DNA of 64,000 bases, taken from Clostridiaceae bacterium Marseille-Q3526. GTDB lineage: Bacteria; Bacillota; Clostridia; Lachnospirales; Lachnospiraceae. Below are positions 47,315-55,942 of this stretch, in pieces (the stretch's first letter is position 1; the number at the start of each line of letters is the position of its first letter). Made by a program: the position numbers and the translations under genes. The notes below the pieces were generated by a model that saw only the letters and a program-made list of their open reading frames with translations, was not told the origin of the DNA and did not search any database. The stretch covers positions 423,501 to 487,500 of the forward strand of contig JAGTTS010000001.1 in the NCBI GenBank assembly GCA_018223375.1. The letters are read 5' to 3'.

Positions 47315-49207
47315 TTACTCCCTGCCCTTCTGATGCTTCATCTGCTCCAAATGGACGAGAAGTACGGAAATATCTGCCGGAGAAACGCCTGAAATCCTCG
47401 ACGCCTGTCCGATATTCATCGGCTTGTAGAGATTTAGCTTCTGAACTGCTTCCTTTCTGAGGCTCTTGACAGAAGAATAGTCAAAATGCTCGTCTAATTT
47501 TCTGCTCTCCAGCTTCTTAAACTGAGCCACCTGCTGCAGCTGCCTGCGGATATACCCCTCGTATTTAATGTTGATATTCACCTGCTCTGCCACATCCCAG
47601 TCCAGATCCGGGCGCTTCGGGTCGATTTCCTTTACCGCCTCATAGCTCAGCTCCGGCCTGCGGATCAGCTCAGCCATAGTAGCGCCCGATTTAAGCTCTG
47701 TGCTTCCATATTTTCTCAGACACTCCTGTACCTGGCTGTTGGCTCCCACTGGAAGCTGGTTCAGACGCTCCACTTCTTCTCTGATCTGGCGTTCCTTTCT
47801 CACCACACGCTCATACCTCTCGTCGTCAATGAGCCCAATCTCATGTCCAATGCCGGAAAGCCTCAGATCTGCATTGTCCTGTCTGAGAAGCAGTCTGTAC
47901 TCTGCTCTGGAAGTCATCATGCGGTAGGGCTCGTGGCTCTCTTTGGTCACCAGATCGTCAATTAAAACGCCGATATAAGCCTGCGAGCGATCCAGGACAA
48001 CCGCTTCCTTCCCCATAAGCTTTCTGGCCGCATTTACGCCTGCCATAAAGCCCTGAACCGCCGCCTCCTCATAACCGGAACTGCCGTTAAACTGGCCGCC
48101 GCTGAACAGGCCTTCCACGGCCTTAAACTCCAGAGTTGCCTTCAGCTGGCGGGAATTAATGCAGTCATATTCAATAGCATAGGCGTTTCTCACAATTTTC
48201 ACCTGCTCCAGCCCCGGAACCGTCCTGTACATGGCTGTCTGCACGTCTTCCGGCAGAGAGCTGGACATTCCTCCCAGATACATTTCATTGGTATAGAGTC
48301 CTTCTGGCTCCACAAAAACCTGATGCCGCTCTTTATCAGGGAATTTTACGACCTTATCCTCAATGGACGGACAGTATCTGGGTCCGGTTCCCTCTATGGC
48401 GCCGGAAAACAGCGGCGAACGGTCCAGGTTATCCCTGATAATCTGGTGGGTTTTCTCGTTCGTATAAGTCAGCCAGCAGGAAACCTGCTCTTTCTGGACA
48501 GATTTCGGATCTGTAGTAAACGAAAACGGTACCACTCTCTCGTCTCCAAACTGCTCTTCCATCTTGGAAAAATCAATGCTTCTTCTGTCCACTCTGGCCG
48601 GTGTTCCCGTTTTAAAGCGGTACATCTCGATTCCCAGAGCCTTTAAGGAATCTGTCAGGTGATTGGCAGCCTGCAGCCCGTTGGGGCCTGTAGGATTGCT
48701 CACCTCGCCATAAATACATCTGGCTCTCAGATACGTTCCAGTGGCCAGCACCACGGCGCGGCAGTGATAGACAGCTCCTGAAAGGGTTTTTACCCCTGTC
48801 ACCTTTCCCTCTTCTGTGAGAATCTCTGTAATTTCCGCCTGCTTAATCGTCAGATGATCTGTATTTTCCATCACAAGGCGCATCTGGCGCGTGTACATCT
48901 CCTTGTCCGCCTGAGCTCTCAGAGAGTGAACCGCTGGTCCCTTGGACTGATTCAGCATCTTCGACTGAATAAAGGTTCTGTCTATATTTTTTCCCATCTC
49001 TCCGCCCAGAGCGTCCAGCTCCCGCACCAGATGTCCCTTAGAACTGCCTCCAATATTAGGATTGCAGGGCATCAGGGCAATGCTGTCCACGCTGACGGTA
49101 AAAACCACCGTTTCCATCCCAAGCCGTGCGGCAGCCAGAGCCGCCTCACAGCCGGCATGTCCGGCTCCCACTACTGCAATATCATATGTCTCCTCTAAAT
49201 GCGGCAT
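47315..49207 (-). CDS. mnmG: tRNA uridine-34 carboxymethylaminomethyl enzyme MnmG (GidA)
   Basis: 630 residues. FAD-binding GAGHAGCEAALAAARLG at the N-terminus, GHLVRELDALGG, the conserved FKTGTPARVD and C-terminal GEAR-like helical domain ending YKPMNIGQASRISGVSPADISVLLVHLE. With MnmE it modifies wobble uridine of several tRNAs. AAGGAAGG precedes the ATG. A short purine-rich gap separates it from rsmG. Confidence 0.97.
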   Translation of the reverse strand: MPHLEETYDIAVVGAGHAGCEAALAAARLGMETVVFTVSVDSIALMPCNPNIGGSSKGHLVRELDALGGEMGKNIDRTFIQSKMLNQSKGPAVHSLRAQADKEMYTRQMRLVMENTDHLTIKQAEITEILTEEGKVTGVKTLSGAVYHCRAVVLATGTYLRARCIYGEVSNPTGPNGLQAANHLTDSLKALGIEMYRFKTGTPARVDRRSIDFSKMEEQFGDERVVPFSFTTDPKSVQKEQVSCWLTYTNEKTHQIIRDNLDRSPLFSGAIEGTGPRYCPSIEDKVVKFPDKERHQVFVEPEGLYTNEMYLGGMSSSLPEDVQTAMYRTVPGLEQVKIVRNAYAIEYDCINSRQLKATLEFKAVEGLFSGGQFNGSSGYEEAAVQGFMAGVNAARKLMGKEAVVLDRSQAYIGVLIDDLVTKESHEPYRMMTSRAEYRLLLRQDNADLRLSGIGHEIGLIDDERYERVVRKERQIREEVERLNQLPVGANSQVQECLRKYGSTELKSGATMAELIRRPELSYEAVKEIDPKRPDLDWDVAEQVNINIKYEGYIRRQLQQVAQFKKLESRKLDEHFDYSSVKSLRKEAVQKLNLYKPMNIGQASRISGVSPADISVLLVHLEQMKHQKGRE

Positions 49208-49354
49208 ACCTTATCTTCCTTCCTTGTTCTTGCTGCCAAAGCTGTTTTCTCTGATTTTATAAGGTTTTCTGCGTTATATAACTATAAGTTATATAATATA
49301 TATTTGATATTCTTATCCTCATTTTTTTACGCTTCTTCTGCGTCCTATTTCCCG

Positions 49355-49412
49355 CTTTTCTTTGTGCTTTTCTTTGCACTTTTCTTTGCACTTTTCTTTG
49401 GGCTTTTCTTTT
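49355..49412. repeat. 12-bp tandem repeat between mnmE and mnmG
   Basis: Four full copies and a part copy of CTTTTCTTTG(TG/CA/CA/GG), pyrimidine-only core on the plus strand. It begins 5 bases after the mnmE stop on the transcribed (minus) strand, where it reads as a purine-rich run. Confidence 0.85.
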
Positions 49413-49416
49413 GTTT

Positions 49417-50802
49417 CTATTTTCCCATGCAGAACCGGCTGAAGATCTCGTTAACCAGATCGTCCTCCAGCGCCTCTCCAATGATTGTCCCCAGCTGTTC
49501 ATAGGCGTTCATCAGATCGATAGAGAAAAAGTCCTCCGGCATTCCGTCGTCAATGCTTCGCTCCACCAGCTCCAGGCTGTCCAGGGCCTCCTTGAGCGCC
49601 GCCTTATGGCGGATATTGGTGATCATAACCTCGTCGTTAAAATCAATGTCTCCTGACAGAAACATTTCCTTAATCTGTTCTTCCAGCGCGTCGATTCCCT
49701 TCTGCTCCTTAGCCGAAACAGGAATGACCGGCTGTCCCACTGTCTCTCTCAGCTGCTCCTCGTCCACAGCCATCTGAAGATCCGTCTTATTTAACAGCAC
49801 GATGGCTTTTCTGCCTCGGATCAGCTCTATGATCTCCCTGTCATTCTCATCCAGAGGCCTGGAACCGTCCACCACATAAATAATCAGATCCGCCTCGTCC
49901 GCTGTGTGCCTTGCCCGGTCCACGCCGATCCGCTCCACTATGTCGTCCGTCTCCCTGATACCGGCCGTATCCACAATATTTAAGCTGATTCCATGAAATC
50001 TGATGTGCTCCTCCAGAATATCCCTGGTCGTGCCCTCCACATCTGTGACAATCGCTCTCTCCTCTCCCACCAGCACGTTCATCAGCGAGGATTTTCCGGC
50101 GTTCGGCTTTCCCAGAATCACCGTCTTAACCCCCTCCTTCACCACACGGCCGTTGTCTGCGGACGCCAGAAGACGCCCAAGCTCCTCCTTCACAGGCGCC
50201 AGACGGCCTCTCAGCTGCTCTGGATAGCCGTCCAGGGAAATATGCTCCGGATCGTCTAAGGCCGACTCAATAAAGGCAATCTCGTAAATCAGCTCTTCCC
50301 GCAGCTTCTTAATTTTTTTCGACATGGCGCCGTTTAACTGGCTCACCGAGCTTTTCAGGGCATAGTCGTTCTTCGCGTTGATGACGTCGATGACCGCCTC
50401 AGCCTGGGACAGGTCGATTCTTCCGTTTAAAAAAGCCCTCTTTGTGAATTCCCCCGGCTCCGCCGGTCTGGCCCCGTTTTTAATTACAGTCTCCAGGACT
50501 TTTTTCATCACCAGGACGCCTCCGTGGCAGTCGATCTCCACTGTGTCCTCCGCAGTATAGCTCTTCGGCCCCCGCATCAGCATGACGAGCACCTCGTCGA
50601 TCATCTGGTCTCCGTCGTAAATATGACCGTAGTGTATGGTAAATGTCTTTTCATCCTTCAGCTTTCTGCCGTTCGGTTTTCTGAAAATCCTGTCGGCCGT
50701 CTCTACTGCCCTGTCCCCACTGATCCGGATAATGCCGATTCCGGAATTGGTAAGCGCAGTAGAAACAGCTGCAATGGTATCGTTATTCAGCGTATGAATC
50801 AT
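49417..50802 (-). CDS. mnmE: tRNA modification GTPase MnmE (TrmE)
   Basis: 461 residues. N-terminal folate-binding domain (DTIAAVSTALTNSGIGIIRISG), a G domain with GKPNAGKSS, the DTAGIRETDD switch and NKTD, and the C-terminal FCMGK box carrying the essential Cys. Partner of MnmG. The start at 50802 has AGGAGG upstream; the extension to 50901 lacks one. It follows jag after 200 bases containing a perfect 12-bp hairpin. Confidence 0.96.
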   Translation of the reverse strand: MIHTLNNDTIAAVSTALTNSGIGIIRISGDRAVETADRIFRKPNGRKLKDEKTFTIHYGHIYDGDQMIDEVLVMLMRGPKSYTAEDTVEIDCHGGVLVMKKVLETVIKNGARPAEPGEFTKRAFLNGRIDLSQAEAVIDVINAKNDYALKSSVSQLNGAMSKKIKKLREELIYEIAFIESALDDPEHISLDGYPEQLRGRLAPVKEELGRLLASADNGRVVKEGVKTVILGKPNAGKSSLMNVLVGEERAIVTDVEGTTRDILEEHIRFHGISLNIVDTAGIRETDDIVERIGVDRARHTADEADLIIYVVDGSRPLDENDREIIELIRGRKAIVLLNKTDLQMAVDEEQLRETVGQPVIPVSAKEQKGIDALEEQIKEMFLSGDIDFNDEVMITNIRHKAALKEALDSLELVERSIDDGMPEDFFSIDLMNAYEQLGTIIGEALEDDLVNEIFSRFCMGK

Positions 50803-50939
50803 AGCTTTCTTCGCCTCCTGTTCTTCTGTCTCCTGTCTTTGTTTCTGTTTTATAAGGAAAATGATCCCGCGCCCGGAATCCCTTTCCTTGTAAAACAGCA
50901 TAATATAAATTCAGCACCGTTCTTTTCTTTAAATCAGCA

Positions 50940-50965
50940 CAGGCAGGGAGCCTGCTCCCTGCCTG
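50940..50965. other. Hairpin between jag and mnmE
   Basis: CAGGCAGGGAGC-CT-GCTCCCTGCCTG, 12-bp perfect stem without a following T run; a possible transcript processing or stabilising element in the 200-base gap. Confidence 0.6.
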
Positions 50966-51002
50966 AATCGCTGTTTTCGGATATTGCAAGCTGTCTTTGC
51001 TG

Positions 51003-51653
51003 CTATCTGTCCGTCTTTTCTTTTTTTCCGTCTCTCTTCAGAGAGATAATTACGTGTCGGAATGGCTCTTCCCCATCGCTTCTTGTCACAACGTACTTAT
51101 CGTTCTGAAGTGCTGCATGGATAATCCGTCTTTCATATGGGTTCATCGGTTCAAGGGAAACGGAATGCTTTGTTCTCTTTACCTTGTAGGCGATATTTTT
51201 AGCCAGAGTTTCCAGAGTTTCCTTCCGTCTCTCGCGGTAATTTTCCGTATCCAGCTTAACGCGGATATATTCTTCCTTCTTCTTGTTCACCACAAGGCTT
51301 ACAAGATACTGGAGAGAATCCAGCGTCTGGCCTCTCTTGCCAATCAGAATTCCCATATCGGAGCCTTCCATGTTAATGTTCATTTCCCTCTCCTCCGGGT
51401 TGTACTCGGCTGTGATGGAAACCTCCATATTCATGGACTGGAACACCTGATTCAGGAAATCAATGGCCCGATCCTCGATCCGCTCTTTCTTCTTCGCTCT
51501 GATTACCGCCGGCTTTGCGCCGATTCCTAAGAATCCTGAACTCCCCTTCTCCACAACCTCATATTCCAGCTTGTCACTGGTCGTCTCAAGCTCGATCAGC
51601 GCTTTTGTAACAGCTTCATCCACTGTCTTTGCGGAAACTGTGATCATATCCAT
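51003..51653 (-). CDS. jag: RNA-binding protein Jag/KhpB (SpoIIIJ-associated)
   Basis: 216 residues: Jag-N domain (1-50, KGSSGFLGIGAKPA), a KH domain with GILIGKRGQTLDSLQYLV and an R3H domain (EPMNPYERRIIHAALQ). Encoded directly after yidC (12 bases), as in most Firmicutes. KhpB proteins bind RNA and influence cell division and sporulation. AGGAGGGG precedes the ATG. Confidence 0.96.
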   Translation of the reverse strand: MDMITVSAKTVDEAVTKALIELETTSDKLEYEVVEKGSSGFLGIGAKPAVIRAKKKERIEDRAIDFLNQVFQSMNMEVSITAEYNPEEREMNINMEGSDMGILIGKRGQTLDSLQYLVSLVVNKKKEEYIRVKLDTENYRERRKETLETLAKNIAYKVKRTKHSVSLEPMNPYERRIIHAALQNDKYVVTRSDGEEPFRHVIISLKRDGKKEKTDR

Positions 51654-51665
51654 ACTGCACCCCTC

Positions 51666-52913
51666 CTATTTGTTGTGCTTTTCGTTGTACTTCTGAACCA
51701 TTCTGGCCTTGGACGCAAGGCTGCCAGGCTTCGGATCTGAGTTGTAGAACTCGGTGGAATCCTTGATCTGCTTTGCATTCCTCTCCAGTCTGCGGTTCAG
51801 CTCAGCCTCCTCAGCCTCCTGCTTCGCCTGAATGTTCTTAAGGCTTGCAGCGGCGTTCTGATTGATCTTTGCCGGAGGAAGTCCTTTCTTCGCACGCTTT
51901 TTGTTCATCTTCTCAACATTCTTTTTAATCAGCTCGTCCATGTCTACCTTCTTCATGTAGGAGTTGACAAACATCTGCTGGAAAATGAGGATAATACCCT
52001 GTACTACCCAGTAAATACCGATACCGGCCGGCAGAGTGAAGCAGAAGAATACAGACATTAACGGCATCATAATCATCATGCTGTTCATCATCTGGGCTCC
52101 CGGAGCGTCAGGATCTGTATTCTGTGTGCTTGACATCAGCTTTGTGGAATACCACTGAGTCAGACCGGCTAAAATCGGGATCGCCCAGGCAATGGTAATG
52201 TTCGTAAAGCCTGTAAACGGCGCAGTGGCCAGGTTAATCCCAAAGAAGGAGTTCATCTGCTCAATCTTGTCTGCATTCTGGGCAATCACCTCGGAAATAG
52301 TCGGAAATGCGTTCTGAAGCATCGCCCAGTTCTCCGGTGTGAACTTATAAAGCAGATCCACGACCTTATCAGCAGATCCGGATAAAGCCTCAGCCGTAAA
52401 GCCAGTGCTCATCTTTCCGCCGATTTCAATCAGCTTTTCCGCAAAACCCGGCTGATTCTGAAGAGGCTCCACCACGTTGTCAAAGAACACTCTTACAGAA
52501 GGAACGTACGCCGGAATGTTGTAAATAACGCGGTACAGAGCTAAAATAATCGGGAACTGAATCAGCATGGGAAGGCATCCTGCCATAGGGGAGGAGCCGT
52601 ATTTCTCATAAACCGCCTGCATCTCCACCTGCTGCTTCGCCATGGAAGTCTGATCGGTCTTTCCCTTATATTTTTTCTGAATCGCTGCAATTTCCGGATT
52701 CATCAGAGCCATCATCTTAGAGGATTTCTGCTGCTTTAAGGTAAGCGGAAACAGAAGAAGTCTTGTAATGATGGTAAATAAAATAATACATATACCAATG
52801 TTGAAAATGCCGAAGCTGCTGGTGAAACGGAACAGCAGGTCCATGACAATTCCAAATAGGCTGGCAAACGGCCCTAAAATTGAGCCTGCCTTAGTCGCTA
52901 CAAATAATTCCAA
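51666..52913 (-). CDS. yidC: Membrane protein insertase YidC/OxaA (SpoIIIJ type)
   Basis: 415 residues beginning at TTG, with AGGAGGT 6 bases upstream. Five membrane helices and the conserved LKQQKSSKMMALMNPEIAAIQKKYKGK segment; the hydrophilic-groove Arg/Lys lies in the second helix region. A basic C-terminal tail (KNVEKMNKKRAKKGLPPAK onwards) is suited to ribosome binding. It inserts proteins with or without SecYEG and is needed for spore formation when of the SpoIIIJ type. The N-terminus lacks a lipobox, unlike Bacillus. Confidence 0.96.
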   Translation of the reverse strand: MELFVATKAGSILGPFASLFGIVMDLLFRFTSSFGIFNIGICIILFTIITRLLLFPLTLKQQKSSKMMALMNPEIAAIQKKYKGKTDQTSMAKQQVEMQAVYEKYGSSPMAGCLPMLIQFPIILALYRVIYNIPAYVPSVRVFFDNVVEPLQNQPGFAEKLIEIGGKMSTGFTAEALSGSADKVVDLLYKFTPENWAMLQNAFPTISEVIAQNADKIEQMNSFFGINLATAPFTGFTNITIAWAIPILAGLTQWYSTKLMSSTQNTDPDAPGAQMMNSMMIMMPLMSVFFCFTLPAGIGIYWVVQGIILIFQQMFVNSYMKKVDMDELIKKNVEKMNKKRAKKGLPPAKINQNAAASLKNIQAKQEAEEAELNRRLERNAKQIKDSTEFYNSDPKPGSLASKARMVQKYNEKHNK

Positions 52914-52931
52914 TTAACTACCTCCTACTTG

Positions 52932-53144
52932 CTAAGGAACCGGATCATAACCGCCTTCTGCAAAGGGATGACATCTGAGTATCCGCCTGCAGGCCAAAAA
53001 ACCACCTTTTAACGCGCCGTACTTCTGAAGTGCCTCAATGGCGTATTGAGAACACGTAGGCGTGTACTTACAGTGAGGTCCTGTCATGGGGGAAATATAC
53101 TTCTGATACCCCCGGATCATGAAAATACAGATCTTTTTCATCAA
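52932..53144 (-). CDS. yidD: Membrane protein insertion efficiency factor YidD
   Basis: 70 residues with RGYQKYISP, the triple-Cys segment CKYTPTCSQYAIEALQKYG and CRRILRCHPFAEGGYDPVP. It sits at the membrane beside YidC. The ATG overlaps the rnpA stop by 4 bases. Standard rpmH-rnpA-yidD-yidC order. Confidence 0.96.
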   Translation of the reverse strand: MMKKICIFMIRGYQKYISPMTGPHCKYTPTCSQYAIEALQKYGALKGGFLACRRILRCHPFAEGGYDPVP

Positions 53145-53497
53145 TTCTTCTCACTTCGATTCTCTAAAATGTTATGAAGTCCGCACAGATGCAGATAGGC
53201 GCTCTCTATCTGCCTGAAATTCGAGTCTTTTGCAGCCGCTCTCGCGACCACCACGATGTCCAGTCCAGTCTTAACCATGTCCTTGTTCAGTCGGTAGCTC
53301 TCCCTTAAAAGTCTTGTAATGTGATGGCGCACCACGCTGTTCCCCACTTTTTTGCTGACGGAAATCCCGATCCTCGTATCGGTCTCCTCCTTCGTCCTCA
53401 TCACATACATAATCAAAAGCCGGTTTGCATAGGATTTCCCGGTTTTATACACCTTCTGGAAATCCCCGTACTTTTTGATCGAATTAAAACGCTTCAT
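53141..53497 (-). CDS. rnpA: Ribonuclease P protein component
   Basis: 118 residues, basic. RIGISVSKKVGNSVVRHHITRLLRESYR is the RNA-binding signature. It helps the RNase P RNA mature tRNA 5' ends. The start at 53497 has GAGGGGAG upstream; the longer frame runs through the rpmH terminator. Cotranscribed with yidD. Confidence 0.96.
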   Translation of the reverse strand: MKRFNSIKKYGDFQKVYKTGKSYANRLLIMYVMRTKEETDTRIGISVSKKVGNSVVRHHITRLLRESYRLNKDMVKTGLDIVVVARAAAKDSNFRQIESAYLHLCGLHNILENRSEKN

Positions 53498-53552
53498 GCA
53501 TTCTCCCCTCGCTTCAGGACTCGCCCCGCATTCCCGCGGAGCGTTAAAGTTT

Positions 53553-53594
53553 GAGAAAAGAAAAGGCCACAATTTTACAGTGAAAATTGCGGCC
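53553..53594 (-). terminator. Terminator/attenuator between rpmH and rnpA
   Basis: On the minus strand GGCC(G)CAATTTT pairs with AAAATTG(T)GGCC, followed by TTTTCTTTTC. It would let rpmH be made in excess over rnpA. Confidence 0.75.
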
Positions 53595-53602
53595 ACGCTT
53601 CA

Positions 53603-53737
53603 TTAAGCAGTTAATTTTGCTCTTCCCTTTGCTCTTCTTGCAGCCAGAACCTTTCTTCCGCCTGCGCTGCTCATTCTAGCTCTGAAGCCGTGAACTTTAG
53701 CTCTCTGTCTTTTCTTAGGCTGAAATGTCATCTTCAT
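53603..53737 (-). CDS. rpmH: 50S ribosomal protein L34
   Basis: 44 residues, too short for a standard cutoff: MKMTFQPKKRQRAKVHGFRA followed by RMSSAGGRKVL and a basic tail. GAGGAGGTG precedes the ATG. First gene of the leftward origin operon, with its own strong promoter at 53823-53851. Confidence 0.98.
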   Translation of the reverse strand: MKMTFQPKKRQRAKVHGFRARMSSAGGRKVLAARRAKGRAKLTA

Positions 53738-53822
53738 AATTCAAAACACCTCCTCATTCATCTGATTATCAAAGAATTTGTCTTATCCATAGTTAGACTA
53801 TTTTAAACTAAACATCTTCTTG

Positions 53823-53851
53823 ATTATATAGAACAACCCCGCAGTAGTCAA
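53823..53851 (-). promoter_or_regulatory. Promoter of rpmH
   Basis: TTGACT (53846-53851) and TATAAT (53823-53828), minus strand, 17 bases apart. Confidence 0.85.
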
Positions 53852-53889
53852 GTATTTTCTGCATTTCCCGCGCTTTTCTCTCCCTCTTA

Positions 53890-54200
53890 TTTTTCCCTCC
53901 CATCTTCTTGTGGATAACTTATCCACCGCCACAACATCTTGTAACCTGTTGATTTTACAGTCTTTTTTATGCGCTGTCCACAAATTATCCCACATTTATT
54001 CACACGCTTTACATAATTTATCCCCAAGCTGTTGATAACTTGTTGATAACTCACTGAATAACTTCTGGACAACCTGTGTACAATTTTTTCTATTTTTCCC
54101 AATCTCTTGTATTTCCTCATGTTTTGTGGAATCTATTCTGTGTATATCCTTTTTTCCACTTATCCCCATAAGTTATCCCCAACTTTTTCACATTTCCATT
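53890..54200. other. oriC, upstream part
   Basis: The 548-base rpmH-dnaA gap contains DnaA boxes: exact TTATCCACA on the minus strand (53909-53917), TTATCCACC (53919-53927), TTATTCACA (53996-54004), plus near matches such as CTGTCCACA (53974-53982) and TTATCCCCA motifs near 54019 and 54160-54180. AT-rich repeats TTGATAACT twice (about 54032-54052) could be the unwinding region. Confidence 0.88.
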
Positions 54201-54227
54201 GAAAATTGATTTGTAATCATGTAAAAT
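54199..54227 (+). promoter_or_regulatory. Promoter of dnaA
   Basis: TTGAAA (54199-54204) and TAAAAT (54222-54227) spaced 17 bases, 60 bases before the start codon and adjacent to DnaA-box-like sequence, suited to autoregulation. Confidence 0.65.
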
Positions 54228-54285
54228 ATGATTAGATTGGGCAAATTTGCAGTTTTGCTTCTTTAATATATTTAGGAGATCTACT

Positions 54286-55656
54286 ATGTTAGAAAAAATC
54301 AAAGAAAAATGGGAAGAAATTCTGCTGCATATTAAGGAAGAACACGAACTGAGCGATGTATCCTTTAAGACCTGGCTGCTGCCGACAGAGGTTTATTCCA
54401 TGAAGGGCGACACCGTTCAGATTCTGGTTCCTGATATCCATTTTTTAGGGTACATGCAGAAAAAGTACGGTTTTCTGATCACCGTGGCCATCGCAGAAAT
54501 TACGGGAATCGAGTGCAGCGTTGATTTTATTACCAGAGAACAAATCAAGGAGGCGCCGGCAGAAGTTTCTGATAATCAGCTTCTCTCCAGGCCTTCCGAC
54601 GTGGATCAGCAGGTGATCCAGAACGCCAACTTAAATCCCCGGTACACCTTCGACACCTTCGTCGTGGGCGCCAACAATAATCTGGCCCATGCGGCTTCCC
54701 TTGCGGTAGCCGAATCTCCAGGTGAAATTTACAATCCCCTCTTTATTTATGGAGGAGTGGGACTTGGAAAAACCCACCTGATGCATTCCATCGGCCATTT
54801 TATCCTTAAAAATAACCCGAAAGCCAAAATTTTATACGTGACCAGCGAAAAGTTCACCAACGAGCTGATCGACGCCATCCGTAATAAAAACAATATCTCC
54901 ACCACGGAGTTCCGCGAAAAGTACAGAAACAACGACGTTCTCCTGATCGACGATATTCAGTTTATTATAGGAAAGGAGAGCACGCAGGAGGAATTTTTCC
55001 ACACTTTCAACGCCCTTTATGAGGCGAAAAAGCAGATTATTATTTCCTCCGATAAGCCTCCCAAGGAGATCGAGACGCTGGAAGAACGTCTCCGCTCCCG
55101 TTTTGAATGGGGCCTGACTGTAGATATCCAGTCTCCGGATTATGAAACGCGAATGGCCATCCTGCGCAAAAAGGAGGAGCTGGAGGGCTACAACATTGAC
55201 AACGAAGTCATCAAATATATCGCCACCCATGTGAAATCCAATATCCGCGAGCTGGAGGGGGCGCTGACAAAGATCGTGGCTCTTTCCAAATTAAATAAGA
55301 GGGAAATCACTACCGATCTGGCGGAGGAAGCCTTAAAAGACCTGATTTCACCAGGCGGAGCCCGAGAAATTACGCCGGAACTGATTATCCAGGTGGTTTC
55401 CGAGCATTTTGGCATCACCCCGGCTGATATTTCCTCCAAAAAACGCAATAAAGAGATCGTTTATCCGCGCCAAATTGCCATGTATCTGTGCCGCACCATG
55501 ACCAGCACCCCTCTTCAGGGAATTGGAAAGTGTCTGGGAGATCGGGATCACACCACGATTATCCACGGAGCGGAGAAAATTACAGCTGATCTGGAAAAAA
55601 ATGAGTCTCTCCGCAGCACACTTGAAATACTGAAGAAAAAACTGAGCCCGCAGTAA
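54286..55656 (+). CDS. dnaA: Chromosomal replication initiator DnaA
   Basis: 456 residues. Domain I (1-80), short linker, AAA+ domain III with Walker A GGVGLGKTHLMH, Walker B VLLIDDIQF and sensor regions, and domain IV with the box-binding signature GDRDHTTIIHGAEKI. It melts oriC and loads the helicase. The start at 54286 has AGGAGAT upstream; the earlier in-frame ATG at 54247 does not. Confidence 0.98.
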   Translation: MLEKIKEKWEEILLHIKEEHELSDVSFKTWLLPTEVYSMKGDTVQILVPDIHFLGYMQKKYGFLITVAIAEITGIECSVDFITREQIKEAPAEVSDNQLLSRPSDVDQQVIQNANLNPRYTFDTFVVGANNNLAHAASLAVAESPGEIYNPLFIYGGVGLGKTHLMHSIGHFILKNNPKAKILYVTSEKFTNELIDAIRNKNNISTTEFREKYRNNDVLLIDDIQFIIGKESTQEEFFHTFNALYEAKKQIIISSDKPPKEIETLEERLRSRFEWGLTVDIQSPDYETRMAILRKKEELEGYNIDNEVIKYIATHVKSNIRELEGALTKIVALSKLNKREITTDLAEEALKDLISPGGAREITPELIIQVVSEHFGITPADISSKKRNKEIVYPRQIAMYLCRTMTSTPLQGIGKCLGDRDHTTIIHGAEKITADLEKNESLRSTLEILKKKLSPQ

Positions 55657-55696
55657 CGCCCATCCACAATGGACGTGGAAAACCGTCTGGATACTC

Positions 55697-55755
55697 TGTG
55701 GATAATTTGAGGAATATTTTCAGGTCCCTCAGACTCGTTTTGAACCTGTGGATAA
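55697..55755. other. oriC, downstream part (two DnaA boxes)
   Basis: Exact TGTGGATAA at 55697-55705 and 55747-55755, with related sequence GTTATCC at 55762 and ATCCACA at 55661. The dnaA-dnaN gap of 286 bases thus carries a second box cluster, as in the bipartite origin of B. subtilis. Confidence 0.85.
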
Positions 55756-55942
55756 TTCTCAAGTTATCCTTCGCCTTTTTTCGACTTGTACACACCTTTT
55801 TCCAGTGGATTAGTCATTGATTTTTAAGGCCTTTTCAGACTTATACACATATTCACGCCCCCTACGGCGATTACGGCGGAATTTATTTATATCTTTACTT
55901 ACACTGCGTTTCATTTTCTCAGCAAAGGAGTTATCAACAACT

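Noticed and set aside
49355..49412. Possible CRISPR array
   Set aside because: Units are 12 bp and contiguous, without spacers.
49257..49502. 81-residue minus-strand frame with KAQRKVQRK-type repeats
   Set aside because: It starts within the mnmE end in another frame and simply translates the 12-bp tandem repeat.
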